Numbered from the stretch's first letter, positions 1 through 7,361 are shown. The stretch: 9,221 nt of DNA from an uncultured Clostridium sp. (GCA_947426875.1 CANEFU010000034.1:1-9221); one strand, 5' to 3'. Program-made: numbers and translations. The notes: generated by a model not told the origin, from the letters alone.

Positions 1-543
1 ATGTCTTTCTAATAATCCTAAGAATGCTTTACCATGTCTAGCTTCATCTTTACACATTTCATGAACTGTATCATGTATAGCATCAAGTCCTAATTCTTTA
101 GCTCTCTTAGCTATTTTTAATTTTCCTTCAGTTGCTCCGTATTCAGCTTCAACTCTAGCTTTTAAGTTAGCTTTAGTATCGGCAACTACAACTTCACCTA
201 ATAATTCAGCAAATTTAGCAGCATGTTCTGCTTCTTCAAATGCTATTCTCTTATAAGCTTCAGCAACTTCTGGGTAGCCTTCTCTATCTGCTTGTCTACT
301 CATTGCTAAGTACATTCCAACTTCTGTACATTCTCCCATAAAGTTATCTTTTAATCCTTTTACAACTTCTTCATCCAATCCTTGTGCTACTCCAATTTTG
401 TGTTCATCCACATATTGGTTACCTGCTTCATTTTCTATCTTTTCCTCGAATTTTTCTTTTCCTGCCCCACATTGTGGACATCTTTCTGGAGCTTCTTCTC
501 CAAAGTGGATATAACCACATACTTTACATACATATGCTTTCAT
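1..543 (-). CDS. Reverse rubrerythrin (rubredoxin domain N-terminal), C-terminus off the left edge
   Basis: This encodes a non-heme iron peroxidase that reduces hydrogen peroxide (and, in clostridial relatives, supports oxygen scavenging) in the cytoplasm of anaerobes, with electrons from an NAD(P)H-dependent donor. My translation gives 181 residues open to the edge. An N-terminal rubredoxin domain has C6-x2-C9 and C22-x2-C25 (YVCKVCGYIH, RCPQCG). The four-helix diiron domain follows from about residue 42, with likely iron ligands E71 (NFMGECTE), E104-x2-H107 (FEEAEH) and E167-x2-H170 (KDEARH), plus a Glu near 134-139. In classical rubrerythrin the rubredoxin domain is at the C-terminus; this order marks the 'reverse' type. 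The visible end, GLLERH, suggests only a few residues are missing. The start ATG at 543 has AGGAGG at 551-556. It is divergent from the zinc-ribbon gene. Family identity is near certain; the electron donor is unknown. Confidence 0.93.
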   Translation of the reverse strand, partial: MKAYVCKVCGYIHFGEEAPERCPQCGAGKEKFEEKIENEAGNQYVDEHKIGVAQGLDEEVVKGLKDNFMGECTEVGMYLAMSRQADREGYPEVAEAYKRIAFEEAEHAAKFAELLGEVVVADTKANLKARVEAEYGATEGKLKIAKRAKELGLDAIHDTVHEMCKDEARHGKAFLGLLERH

Positions 544-572
544 TTTTATTCCTCCTTCTTTTTTCTTTCGAT

Positions 573-600
573 ATTATATAAATTTTAAAAATTTTGTCAA
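573..600 (-). promoter_or_regulatory. Sigma-A-type promoter of the rubrerythrin gene
   Basis: On the minus strand, TTGACA (595-600) and TATAAT (573-578) are both perfect consensus hexamers separated by 16 bases. Transcription would start near 566, giving a very short leader with AGGAGG at 551-556. A promoter this strong fits an abundant stress protein. Clostridial rubrerythrins are often repressed by PerR, but I could not see a convincing PerR-type inverted repeat here. Confidence 0.85.
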
Positions 601-658
601 TGCTTTTCACAAAAAAATCATAAATCTTTTAAAATCGCTTTTATTTTTTAGGTTTTTG

Positions 659-667
659 TGATACAAT
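659..667 (+). promoter_or_regulatory. Extended -10 promoter for the zinc-ribbon/tyrS unit
   Basis: The string TGATACAAT at 659-667 fits an extended -10 (TGn then TACAAT). No good -35 hexamer lies 16-18 bases upstream, which is tolerable for extended -10 promoters. The leader to the ATG at 717 would be about 45 bases, too short for a T-box, and no T-box sequence is visible ahead of tyrS. Confidence 0.5.
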
Positions 668-716
668 ACAATGGATTTTAGAAAGATTTGTCAAAAGATG
701 AAAGGAAGGAAATGTT

Positions 717-998
717 ATGGAATTAAATAGATGTAGTAGATGTGGAAATTTTTATGTAGCAGAAGGGAATGTATGTCCTAAATGTAGTACAAAAGACGGA
801 TTTGAATTTTCAACTTTTAAATCTTATGTACAAGAAAATGGTTTAGAAAATTCTTTAAATACCATTTCTTGTGACACTGGTATTTCTGTAAAAAATTTAA
901 ATCGTTTTTTAGGATATCAAGAATTTCAAGATTATCAAAAAGAACTAAATAGTATCGAAGAATTAAAAAACGCAATCGGAAAACTTGAAAATAATTAA
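717..998 (+). CDS. Small zinc-ribbon protein with HTH-like segment, YvyF/TIGR03826-like architecture
   Basis: This is a 93-residue protein of unknown function. Residues 1-25 form a zinc ribbon with C6-x2-C9 and C20-x2-C23 (NRCSRCG, VCPKCS). Residues 32-70 (TFKSYVQENG, then DTGISVKNLNRFLGY) read like a small helix-turn-helix in which a 'T-G-I-S' turn precedes a recognition-type helix. A lysine/glutamate-rich helix follows at 72-92. The same order (zinc ribbon, then a predicted HTH) occurs in the flagellar-operon protein YvyF/TIGR03826, but no flagellar genes are nearby, so this is a resemblance and not an orthology claim. The SD GGAAGGA at 704-710 sits 6 bases before the ATG. tyrS starts 31 bases after the stop with no terminator between, so the two are probably co-transcribed. 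A nucleic-acid-binding or regulatory role is inferred. Confidence 0.72.
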   Translation: MELNRCSRCGNFYVAEGNVCPKCSTKDGFEFSTFKSYVQENGLENSLNTISCDTGISVKNLNRFLGYQEFQDYQKELNSIEELKNAIGKLENN

Positions 999-1029
999 TT
1001 CGTTTGCAACATAGAAAGGTTTGATATAA

Positions 1030-2244
1030 ATGGAAAATGTTTTTAATATATTAGAAGAAAGAGGCTATATTGAGCAATTAACACATCCTAAAGAAATCAG
1101 GGAGCTTTTTGGAAAAGAGTCTGTTCCTTTTTATATTGGAATTGACCCAACTGCTGATAGCTTACATGTTGGACATTTTGTTTCTTTGATGGTAGCTGGA
1201 CATATGCAAAGATGTGGTCATAAACCAATTATTTTAGTAGGTGGTGGTACAGCAACTATCGGTGACCCTTCTGGTAAAACAGATATGAGAAAAATGCTTT
1301 CTCGTGAAGAGCTTGACCATAATGTAGAATGTATCAAAAAACAAATTGAAAAGTTTGTTAGTTTTGAAGGGGAAAATGCTGCCATTATTGTAAATAATGC
1401 AGATTGGTTACTAGATTTAAAATTTGTTGACTTCGTACGTGAAATTGGAAGTTTATTCTCTGTCAATAGAATGTTGTCTGCTGAATGTTATAAACAAAGA
1501 ATGGAAACTGGTTTAACCTTTTTTGAAATGAGCTATATGTTAATGCAATCTTATGACTTTTTATATTTATATAACAAATATGGATGTAAACTACAAATAG
1601 GTGGAAATGATCAATGGTCTAATATTATTGGTGGTGTTGAATTAATCAGAAAAATCGGAAAAGACGATTCTTTTGGTTTAACCTTTAAACTTTTAACTAC
1701 AAAAGAAGGTAAAAAAATGGGAAAAACAGAAAAAGGTGCCCTTTGGTTAGACCCACAAAAAACTTCTCCTTATGAATTTTATCAATATTGGAGAAATGTA
1801 GAAGATGCCAGTGTTGAAACGGTATTTAAAATGCTTACTTTCTTACCAATAGAACAAATCAAAGAGCTAACTTCTTATCAAGACGAAAGAATTAATGAAG
1901 CCAAAAAAATCTTAGCTTATGAAATTACGAAATTAATACATGGCGAGGAAGAAGCTAAAAAAGCAGAAGAAGCTTCTAATGCCCTATTCAATGGACAAGG
2001 TAGCTTAGATAATATGCCTACTGTAAAATTAGAAAATACCAATATCTCTATTTTAGATGCTATTCTTTTAACTAATATCGCACCATCCAAAGGACAGGCT
2101 AGAACACTTATTAATCAAGGTGGTATTTCCCTTAATGACGAAAAAGTTACCGATGTTAATTATATTCTTTCTGATAATGATTTTTCAGATGGTTATGCTA
2201 TTTTAAGAAAAGGTAAAAAGTTTTTTTATAAATTAGAGAAATAG
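1030..2244 (+). CDS. tyrS: Tyrosine--tRNA ligase (TyrRS)
   Basis: This class I aminoacyl-tRNA synthetase activates tyrosine with ATP and charges tRNA-Tyr in the cytoplasm. It has 404 residues, a normal bacterial length. The HIGH-type motif HVGH is at 46-49 and the KMSKS-type loop is KMGKT at 229-233, a form seen in the TyrS rather than the TyrZ branch. Residues that match the tyrosine pocket of the Bacillus enzyme are visible: Y35, D79, Y169, Q173, D176 and Q195 (YIGIDP, GDPSG, SYMLMQSYDF, GGNDQW). A C-terminal S4 RNA-binding domain spans about 338-404 (APSKGQARTLINQGGISLN). The ATG follows a modest AAAGG at 1015-1019. It is the second gene after the zinc-ribbon protein and is followed at once by a terminator. 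No T-box leader precedes it, so tyrosine-dependent control, common for tyrS in Firmicutes, is not evident. Confidence 0.98.
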   Translation: MENVFNILEERGYIEQLTHPKEIRELFGKESVPFYIGIDPTADSLHVGHFVSLMVAGHMQRCGHKPIILVGGGTATIGDPSGKTDMRKMLSREELDHNVECIKKQIEKFVSFEGENAAIIVNNADWLLDLKFVDFVREIGSLFSVNRMLSAECYKQRMETGLTFFEMSYMLMQSYDFLYLYNKYGCKLQIGGNDQWSNIIGGVELIRKIGKDDSFGLTFKLLTTKEGKKMGKTEKGALWLDPQKTSPYEFYQYWRNVEDASVETVFKMLTFLPIEQIKELTSYQDERINEAKKILAYEITKLIHGEEEAKKAEEASNALFNGQGSLDNMPTVKLENTNISILDAILLTNIAPSKGQARTLINQGGISLNDEKVTDVNYILSDNDFSDGYAILRKGKKFFYKLEK

Positions 2245-2245
2245 A

Positions 2246-2280
2246 AAAACGGGTTCCCTATTCTAGGGTACCCGTTTTAT
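2246..2280 (+). terminator. Terminator after tyrS, probably bidirectional
   Basis: A hairpin begins one base after the tyrS stop. AAAACGGGT-T-CCCTA (2246-2260) pairs with TAGGG-T-ACCCGTTTT (2264-2278) around a 3-base loop, with a single T-T mismatch. The stem is flanked by A-rich and T-rich tracts, so it has a U-tract on both strands. It can end tyrS transcription from the left and the DUF5665 gene from the right. Confidence 0.88.
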
Positions 2281-2321
2281 TATGAATGTGGTGTTAGTTG
2301 CTACCCTGTTTAATATCTGTA

Positions 2322-2613
2322 TTATCTACTTCTTTCCACAATCTCTACAATATCCGCAATATATTCACCAATCACTGGGATGTTTAATGTAACAATCTTT
2401 TGTAGCAAAATTACTAGCATAGCTGTAATAATAGTAACTCCTATTCCAATCCCAACTCCTCTCGCAATTCCTGCTAGTAAATTTCTTTTTATGATTTCCT
2501 TTTTATTTCCGTAACAAATAAGCCCATTCTACATAGTTTCCCTCCTGTAAAATATAACTTAGCTTTTCTATTGACTTTTCTAATATGTTCATCTTCTTCC
2601 TTTTTAACCACAT
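2322..2613 (-). pseudogene. DUF5665-family membrane protein gene split by a +1 frameshift
   Basis: Read from the minus strand, two overlapping frames together make one recognisable small membrane protein. Frame A begins at ATG 2613 or, more likely, ATG 2592 (AGGA SD at 2597-2600, inside the longer reading). It runs MNILEKSIEKLSYILQEG... to EWAYLLRK and stops at TAA 2503-2505. Frame B, open from 2528, continues GNKKEIIKRNLLAGIARG, then a hydrophobic helix (VGIGIGVTIITAMLVILL), then LNIPVIGEYIADIVEIV, and stops at 2322-2324. The run of NLLAGIARG, a transmembrane segment and NIPVIGEYIADIV is the signature I know from DUF5665 proteins of Firmicutes. The combined length of about 88-96 residues fits the family. 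The shift must fall between 2503 and 2528; one extra base explains it. It could be a real mutation, a sequencing or assembly error, or recoding. The family function is unknown. Confidence 0.75.
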
Positions 2614-2652
2614 AAAAAAATCCACCTTTTACTTATTATAGTGGATTTTTTT
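2614..2652 (-). terminator. Terminator after the UPF0182 gene
   Basis: On the minus strand a 12-bp perfect stem (2641-2652 with 2614-2625) closes a 15-base loop and ends in a run of seven U. It lies about 20 bases past the UPF0182 stop. The stem is A/T-rich apart from a TCCAC/GTGGA core. The 3' arm contains GGTGGA, which could also serve as an SD for the ATG at 2613, so terminator and start region of the next gene overlap. The loop also holds a TATAAT (2635-2640) that might be a -10 element, but no good -35 accompanies it. Confidence 0.8.
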
Positions 2653-2672
2653 GTTTTAATTTATACTTATTT

Positions 2673-5540
2673 TTAATCTTTTACCGTATTTGTTGTATTG
2701 GAACTATTGGTGTTAAAAACAGTATTAGTTGTGTTTGTCTGGTTCGTTGTTTTTTCTAATTCTTCTTTCTTCTTATCTTCTTCCTCTTTAACAGTTTCTA
2801 ATGATGTAATCAAATCTTGTAATCTCTTTATATCTTTTCCTATCATTTCCCAATCATTGTTATTATTAGATTCTGTTAAGTTTTTATTGGCCTTAATAAT
2901 AGCTTCGATTAATCCCTCACTATTGTCTGTATTTTCAATTTCAATATCTACAGCATAAGTAGAAAGTAAGTTTTCCAATGCCTTTGTCAAAGTATCTCCT
3001 ATAGCCACTTTGTTTCCAGAAGCTACTACTACTTTTTTAAGTACTGGTACTTCTGATTCATTTAACATCGTTTGATAAATAGGCTCTACATATAATAAGG
3101 TGTTATCAATTGGAACTACTATCATTTGCTTGGTTAGTTTCGTTCCTGTTGTATTTAATAGCTCTAATTCTGCTGCTATCGCTTCATCTTCTTCCATTTG
3201 TTTATCTAATTGCATTGGTCCTACGATATTACTATCTGCTGAAAATTTGTACAATTTTAGTTGATTATTATTACCTTCTGTATTTCCCACTAGATAAGAA
3301 ATAATATTTTGTTTCTCATCTTGCGTGTAGATTTGTACTAATCCTAATTGCTCTCCGTTTGCTGTCTTTACCATTGTATAATATGGAGCCATATAAGTTC
3401 CTGTTGATTTAGTAGATTTTACACTATTGTATTTAGCTATATCCCACAAATCATCCGCTCTATATAATACATCTGGTTTTACGTTATGATATACTTTCAA
3501 GATTTCAGCTTGCACATTATATAAAAATTTAGGATAAACAAAATGGCTTGCTATATCATTTGGTATTTGTTCATCTAAATCTACAAATAGTGTTTCATAT
3601 ATATTTCTATATGCCATAGCAATTGGGTCTGTTCTATCTGTTATGTAATAAGATATGGTTCCATCATAAGCATCTACTATTACTTTTACCGAATTTCGAA
3701 TATAGTTAATGTTTTCTTTTATTCCATCATGCTCAATAGATGTATATTGTGAATAAGGATATTGACTTGATGTCGTATAGGCATCAATTACCCATACAAT
3801 TCTTCCTTCTTTCGTTACTACAGTATATGGATTTTCATCATAAATCAAATATGGTAATGCTTTTTTTGCTCTTGCAATTACATCTCTATTAAGCAAAATT
3901 TTACTATCATCTGTTATTTCATTTGAAAATGCTAGGTTTAAATCTCCTTTTGTGATTCCTAAAATTAATCTATCTAAAAAGCCTAATTGTAATCCTGCTT
4001 TCCCTCCATAGGTTGAAGTATAATCTGTTCCATTTTCATCCGTATAATCATATTCCTGTTTGTTTTTTGCATTAGTTGCAATAATTTCATCTGTTTCTAA
4101 GCCAAAATAAATTTGTGGTTGTGTAATTTTTATTTGTTCATCTTTTCCAGATACTTCTTTTTGTATATATTGTACATTTCCTGTTACGGTACTTTCAGTT
4201 GCTGATGCTATAATTTCACCCATTCCGTGTGTATATTCATATGTTTTATTATTGTAGGTTCTACCTGAATTAATGATTTCTCTTGGTGAAATATATACTA
4301 GTTGTTCTTTTCCGTTAATTTGATATTTTGCTAAATTTGCACTGTGATAAGAAAAATATCCCGTTCCTGTTTGACTATCTTCTAAAGTTTTTAATACAGC
4401 ATCTTGACTTATAATTGGTATATTATGAATCACATTGCTATTCTTTTTTACTTCTTCTTCTGTAATGGTTCCTGAATTTTGTAGATTGCTTTCTTCTATA
4501 TTGATATTATATGCATTTTTCGTATTATTAATATTTTCAGCTATATACTCTTTTTCTTTATCCAATTCATTCGAACTTACAAATGCTATATCAAATACCA
4601 TCATAACGATAAATAATACTACTAGATAACCTGGTATAACAGCCAAATTTTTTAATACTTTGTTTGTATTTCCTTCTTTAAAATATTTGATAGCTCGGTA
4701 AGCAAACACAATAATGATAAAAGCAAATAGAATATAACCCCATAGTTTTACTGTTGTTTCTGTCATGCCTGCTCCTACAATGTCAATATTATCATTTATT
4801 GTTAGCAATTTACCATATATCATATTTTGTGTGTTAAGTAATGTCATAATAGCAATTCCTATAATTACTAATAATATGTTTCTTGTTAGTTTTTTCATAA
4901 ATAAACTTTGTTTTAACATTTTTCCGTCAATTCCGTCAAAAAATCTATTAAATACAATCACATAATATAATGCCATATAAATTGATAATCCTATAAATAA
5001 TACTGTAAAATATAAGGCAAATGCTTCTACTACTGGCTTTTGGAAAATATAGTAGGCAATATCTAAATTAAATACCGCATCTTGTATTCCAAATGATGTA
5101 CTATGGATGCTTAACATGACTTTTTGCATTAAGACAGCAGCTACCACAATACTTACAATAGCTGATATCACTAATGCTAATGATTTGTTTAGTAATTTTG
5201 GCATTGGTTTGTTTTCTTTTTCAAAAAATGGTTTTAATCCTTTTTTGATTCCCTTATTCGTAAAATAAATAATAAAATATAAGATTACAAAATTAATTGC
5301 CATGATAGCATATTTATAAATGATATTGGTATAGAAGATATTAATATATTGCTCTCCTAGTTCTTGGTACTCTAAGAAGCTTCCTCTTAATTGAATATAA
5401 CTAATACCTGCAAATATTAGTAAGAATAAAATAACTAATATCATTCTAATTTTACTTTTTTCTTTTTTATCTCTATTTCTGGTTTCTTTTGTATTGGCTG
5501 TATCCATTATGGTTTCTTGCTTGTTTTTATTTTCTTCCAC
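2673..5540 (-). CDS. UPF0182 family membrane protein with large extracytoplasmic domain
   Basis: This is a 955-residue integral membrane protein of the widespread but uncharacterised UPF0182 (COG1615) family. A charged cytoplasmic N-terminus of about 30 residues precedes seven hydrophobic segments near 31-50, 73-95, 118-140, 171-197, 220-240, 264-284 and 299-320. A soluble domain of about 600 residues, probably outside the membrane, follows. Family hallmarks are visible: FGIQDAVFNLDIAYYIFQKP between segments 3 and 4, NELDKEKEYIAENINNTKNAY just after segment 7, and TDPIAMAYRNIYETLF and YMAPYYTMV in the soluble part. The last 40 or so residues are a Lys/Glu stretch and then an Asn/Thr-rich low-complexity tail, probably disordered. 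The start is GTG at 5538-5540 with AGGAGG at 5549-5554, spaced 8 bases. It lies 16 bases after ftsY, so co-transcription is likely, and a terminator follows. Function is unknown. Confidence 0.9.
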   Translation of the reverse strand: MEENKNKQETIMDTANTKETRNRDKKEKSKIRMILVILFLLIFAGISYIQLRGSFLEYQELGEQYINIFYTNIIYKYAIMAINFVILYFIIYFTNKGIKKGLKPFFEKENKPMPKLLNKSLALVISAIVSIVVAAVLMQKVMLSIHSTSFGIQDAVFNLDIAYYIFQKPVVEAFALYFTVLFIGLSIYMALYYVIVFNRFFDGIDGKMLKQSLFMKKLTRNILLVIIGIAIMTLLNTQNMIYGKLLTINDNIDIVGAGMTETTVKLWGYILFAFIIIVFAYRAIKYFKEGNTNKVLKNLAVIPGYLVVLFIVMMVFDIAFVSSNELDKEKEYIAENINNTKNAYNINIEESNLQNSGTITEEEVKKNSNVIHNIPIISQDAVLKTLEDSQTGTGYFSYHSANLAKYQINGKEQLVYISPREIINSGRTYNNKTYEYTHGMGEIIASATESTVTGNVQYIQKEVSGKDEQIKITQPQIYFGLETDEIIATNAKNKQEYDYTDENGTDYTSTYGGKAGLQLGFLDRLILGITKGDLNLAFSNEITDDSKILLNRDVIARAKKALPYLIYDENPYTVVTKEGRIVWVIDAYTTSSQYPYSQYTSIEHDGIKENINYIRNSVKVIVDAYDGTISYYITDRTDPIAMAYRNIYETLFVDLDEQIPNDIASHFVYPKFLYNVQAEILKVYHNVKPDVLYRADDLWDIAKYNSVKSTKSTGTYMAPYYTMVKTANGEQLGLVQIYTQDEKQNIISYLVGNTEGNNNQLKLYKFSADSNIVGPMQLDKQMEEDEAIAAELELLNTTGTKLTKQMIVVPIDNTLLYVEPIYQTMLNESEVPVLKKVVVASGNKVAIGDTLTKALENLLSTYAVDIEIENTDNSEGLIEAIIKANKNLTESNNNNDWEMIGKDIKRLQDLITSLETVKEEEDKKKEELEKTTNQTNTTNTVFNTNSSNTTNTVKD

Positions 5541-5556
5541 AAGATTTTCCTCCTTT

Positions 5557-6462
5557 TTATATAATTGCTTTTACAAAATCACTGGAATTAAAAATTTCCA
5601 TATCATCTATTTGTTCTCCTACGCCTATAAACTTTACAGGAATTTTATTTTCTTCTACAATTCCGATGACAACGCCACCTTTGGCTGTTCCATCCAATTT
5701 TGTTAGAACTAAGCCTGTAATATCTGCCTCCTCCTTGAACGCTTTCACTTGTGAAATTGCATTTTGTCCTGTCGTTCCATCTATTACTAACAATACTTCT
5801 TTGTCTGCTTCTTGCATTTCTTTGTTGATTACTTTTTGAATTTTATTTAATTCATCCATCAAGTATTTTTTATTGTGCAATCTTCCCGCTGTATCTACAA
5901 TTAAAACATCCGCTTCTTTTTCTCTGGTTATTTTTATAGCATCATACACAACAGAAGCTGGGTCTACTCCTTCTTCTCTTTTTACCATGTCGGCACCTGC
6001 TCTTTTGGCCCATATTTCTAATTGTTCTACTGCTGCTGCTCGGAAGGTATCGGCTGCTGCTACTACCACTTTTTTACCATCTTTTGCTAATCGATTTGCC
6101 ATTTTTCCTATGGATGTTGTTTTTCCTACTCCATTAACACCAACTACTAAAATGACTGATGGCTTGGTTCCTAAATGTAGATTAATATCTGTTACATCTA
6201 ATATTTTTTTCATTTCTTCTCGTAAAGCTTGCTTTACTTCTTCCTCTTCTTGTATTTTTTCTTTTTTTAGTCTTTCTCTCAAATTTCCTATTATTTTTAT
6301 CGATGTGTCCATCCCTATGTCTGACATGATTAATATTTCTTCTAACTCGTCTAAAAATTCTTCGTCTACTTTTTTGAAACTTTTAAATACATTGTTTATT
6401 TTTTCATCAAATGAATTCTTGGTTTTATTCATTCCTTGTTTAAGTTTATCAAAAAATCCCAT
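5557..6462 (-). CDS. ftsY: Signal recognition particle receptor FtsY
   Basis: FtsY is the SRP-receptor GTPase that docks Ffh/4.5S RNA-ribosome complexes at the membrane for co-translational insertion. The 301-residue protein has an N-domain helical bundle (about 15-95) and a G domain: P-loop GVNGVGKTT (108-116), DTFRAAA (138-144), DTAGR (190-194), TKLDGTAKGG (254-263) and the closing loop GVGEQIDD (280-287). GVNGVGKTT and the GVGEQ-x2-D end distinguish FtsY from Ffh. The acidic A domain of proteobacterial FtsY is absent, as in many Gram-positives; the basic/amphipathic N-terminus (MGFFDKLKQGMNKTK) probably contacts lipid. The ATG at 6462 has AGGAGA at 6469-6474. In many Firmicutes smc precedes ftsY; here a promoter region does, and a UPF0182 membrane-protein gene follows 16 bases downstream. 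Confidence 0.98.
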   Translation of the reverse strand: MGFFDKLKQGMNKTKNSFDEKINNVFKSFKKVDEEFLDELEEILIMSDIGMDTSIKIIGNLRERLKKEKIQEEEEVKQALREEMKKILDVTDINLHLGTKPSVILVVGVNGVGKTTSIGKMANRLAKDGKKVVVAAADTFRAAAVEQLEIWAKRAGADMVKREEGVDPASVVYDAIKITREKEADVLIVDTAGRLHNKKYLMDELNKIQKVINKEMQEADKEVLLVIDGTTGQNAISQVKAFKEEADITGLVLTKLDGTAKGGVVIGIVEENKIPVKFIGVGEQIDDMEIFNSSDFVKAII

Positions 6463-6708
6463 TGCTTTTCTCCTTTTCTATTTTGCCTTTTTATTGTATC
6501 ATAGTTTGTCTTTTTTTTCCATAGTTTCAGGGATTTTTTTTGCGTATCGATATAAACTTAATTTCTACCCTATTATTAAAACCACTCTGTTAGAAAATTT
6601 TACTTTTACTGTAAAATCTTATAATGGCAATTGCGTTATCGATTCTATTCAATAAATCTATGATTTTTAGCAAGAAAATTTAGGAGAGTTCGGTGCAAAC
6701 TCTCCTTT
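6463..6708. other. Intergenic region between ftsY and the HAD gene
   Basis: These 246 bases hold no credible gene. The left end has the ftsY SD and its extended -10 promoter, and the right end has a strong hairpin (6682-6706). On the plus strand a lone TATAAT (6620-6625) with a poor -35 lies about 60 bases ahead of that hairpin. Apart from these the region is AT-rich and featureless to my reading. Confidence 0.6.
6493..6501 (-). promoter_or_regulatory. Extended -10 promoter of the ftsY-UPF0182 unit
   Basis: Minus-strand TGATACAAT (6501 down to 6493) is an extended -10 with a TG one base upstream of TACAAT. No clear -35 is present at 16-18 bases. The predicted start lies near 6486, about 25 bases before the ATG at 6462. 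The nine bases are identical to the predicted promoter of the zinc-ribbon/tyrS unit at 659-667. Confidence 0.55.
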
Positions 6709-6710
6709 TT
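6682..6710. terminator. Strong hairpin downstream of the HAD gene
   Basis: AGGAGAGTT (6682-6690) pairs perfectly with AACTCTCCT (6698-6706) around a 7-base loop, CGGTGCA. It lies just past the stop of the minus-strand HAD gene, for which it is the natural terminator. However, the uninterrupted T-tract (five T, 6706-6710) is on the plus-strand side, whereas the minus-strand exit reads AAATTTTC. It may act in both directions. Confidence 0.7.
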
Positions 6711-7332
6711 ATTCTCTCTCGTATTTTATCCCATATTTTTCAAAGTCCTTTAACAATTCTATTGTTCCATATTTCTCTCTATTTAGCACATGTCCCTCCA
6801 TTCCTAGCTTTTGTCCCCCTATGATATTGTCTTCCTTATCATCAATAAAAAAACATTCTTGTGGCTTTAAATTAAATTTTTCAAATAGTCTTAAATAAAT
6901 TTTTCTATTTGGTTTTAGCATTTTCTCTTGAGCAGAAATCAAGTAACCGTCTATATATTTACCTATGTATCGTTTTTGAATTTCCCAATAATCCGCTTCA
7001 TCTGTGTTAGATAATACATAAATATGATATCCATTTTCTTTTAATTTCATTGCAATCTCGCAAATATCATCATTCAAAACTAAATATTCTGCATAATGAT
7101 AAATAAATTTTTTCGCTATATTTTTTAATCTACTAGGTAATCTCTTTGACACATTTTCCAATACTTCTTGTTTCGTAATTGTCCCTTCGTCTAATCTTTC
7201 CCATTCATCTGATGTACAAATAGTCTCCAATAAATGTATATCTACTTCATTATTCGTGAAATTTCTTAATAAATTTATAGGCTTCCATTCAATTAAAACT
7301 TGCCCTAAATCAAAAATTACATTTTTTATCAT
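6709..7332 (-). CDS. HAD-superfamily phosphatase, YihX-like (HAD-IA)
   Basis: This 207-residue cytoplasmic phosphatase belongs to HAD subfamily IA and has the pattern of YihX (sugar-1-phosphate phosphatase in E. coli). Motif I is FDLGQVL with nucleophile D8; the usual second Asp (D+2) is Gly10, as in other 'DLGxV' members including YihX. A helical cap covers about residues 16-90. Motif II is VLSNT (106-110), the motif III lysine is K140 in MLKPNRKIY, and motif IV is FFIDDKEDN with D164 and D165. The ATG at 7332 has AAGGAG at 7341-7346. It stands alone, with its own promoter back-to-back with that of the nucleotidase/nucleoside hydrolase fusion, another HAD protein. The substrate cannot be told from sequence; a sugar phosphate or a nucleotide is possible. 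Confidence 0.88.
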   Translation of the reverse strand: MIKNVIFDLGQVLIEWKPINLLRNFTNNEVDIHLLETICTSDEWERLDEGTITKQEVLENVSKRLPSRLKNIAKKFIYHYAEYLVLNDDICEIAMKLKENGYHIYVLSNTDEADYWEIQKRYIGKYIDGYLISAQEKMLKPNRKIYLRLFEKFNLKPQECFFIDDKEDNIIGGQKLGMEGHVLNREKYGTIELLKDFEKYGIKYERE

Positions 7333-7361
7333 ATAGAAATCTCCTTCCCTTTCTAAAAAAC

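Noticed and set aside
573..640. PerR box in the rubrerythrin promoter region
   Set aside because: The area is rich in A/T runs that partly resemble the PerR inverted repeat, but no copy matches well enough to call.
544..716. T-box or other riboswitch ahead of the zinc-ribbon/tyrS unit
   Set aside because: The predicted leader is about 45 bases and contains no T-box core or antiterminator hairpin.
2529..2545. Strong SD (GGAGG) followed by ATG-TAG on the minus strand as a gene start
   Set aside because: The ATG is directly followed by a stop and lies inside the N-terminal coding frame of the DUF5665 gene (QEGNYVE). It is probably chance; noted in the frameshift finding.
6590..6620. TTTTAC / GTAAAA inverted repeat as an operator or terminator
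   Set aside because: It is a short A/T-only repeat expected by chance in this base composition, with no neighbouring element to support it.
5873..6655. Long plus-strand open frame (260 residues) opposite ftsY
   Set aside because: It is Ser/Phe-rich, lacks a ribosome binding site and family likeness, and lies antisense to the clearly coding FtsY GTPase motifs. It is a shadow of low-GC coding.
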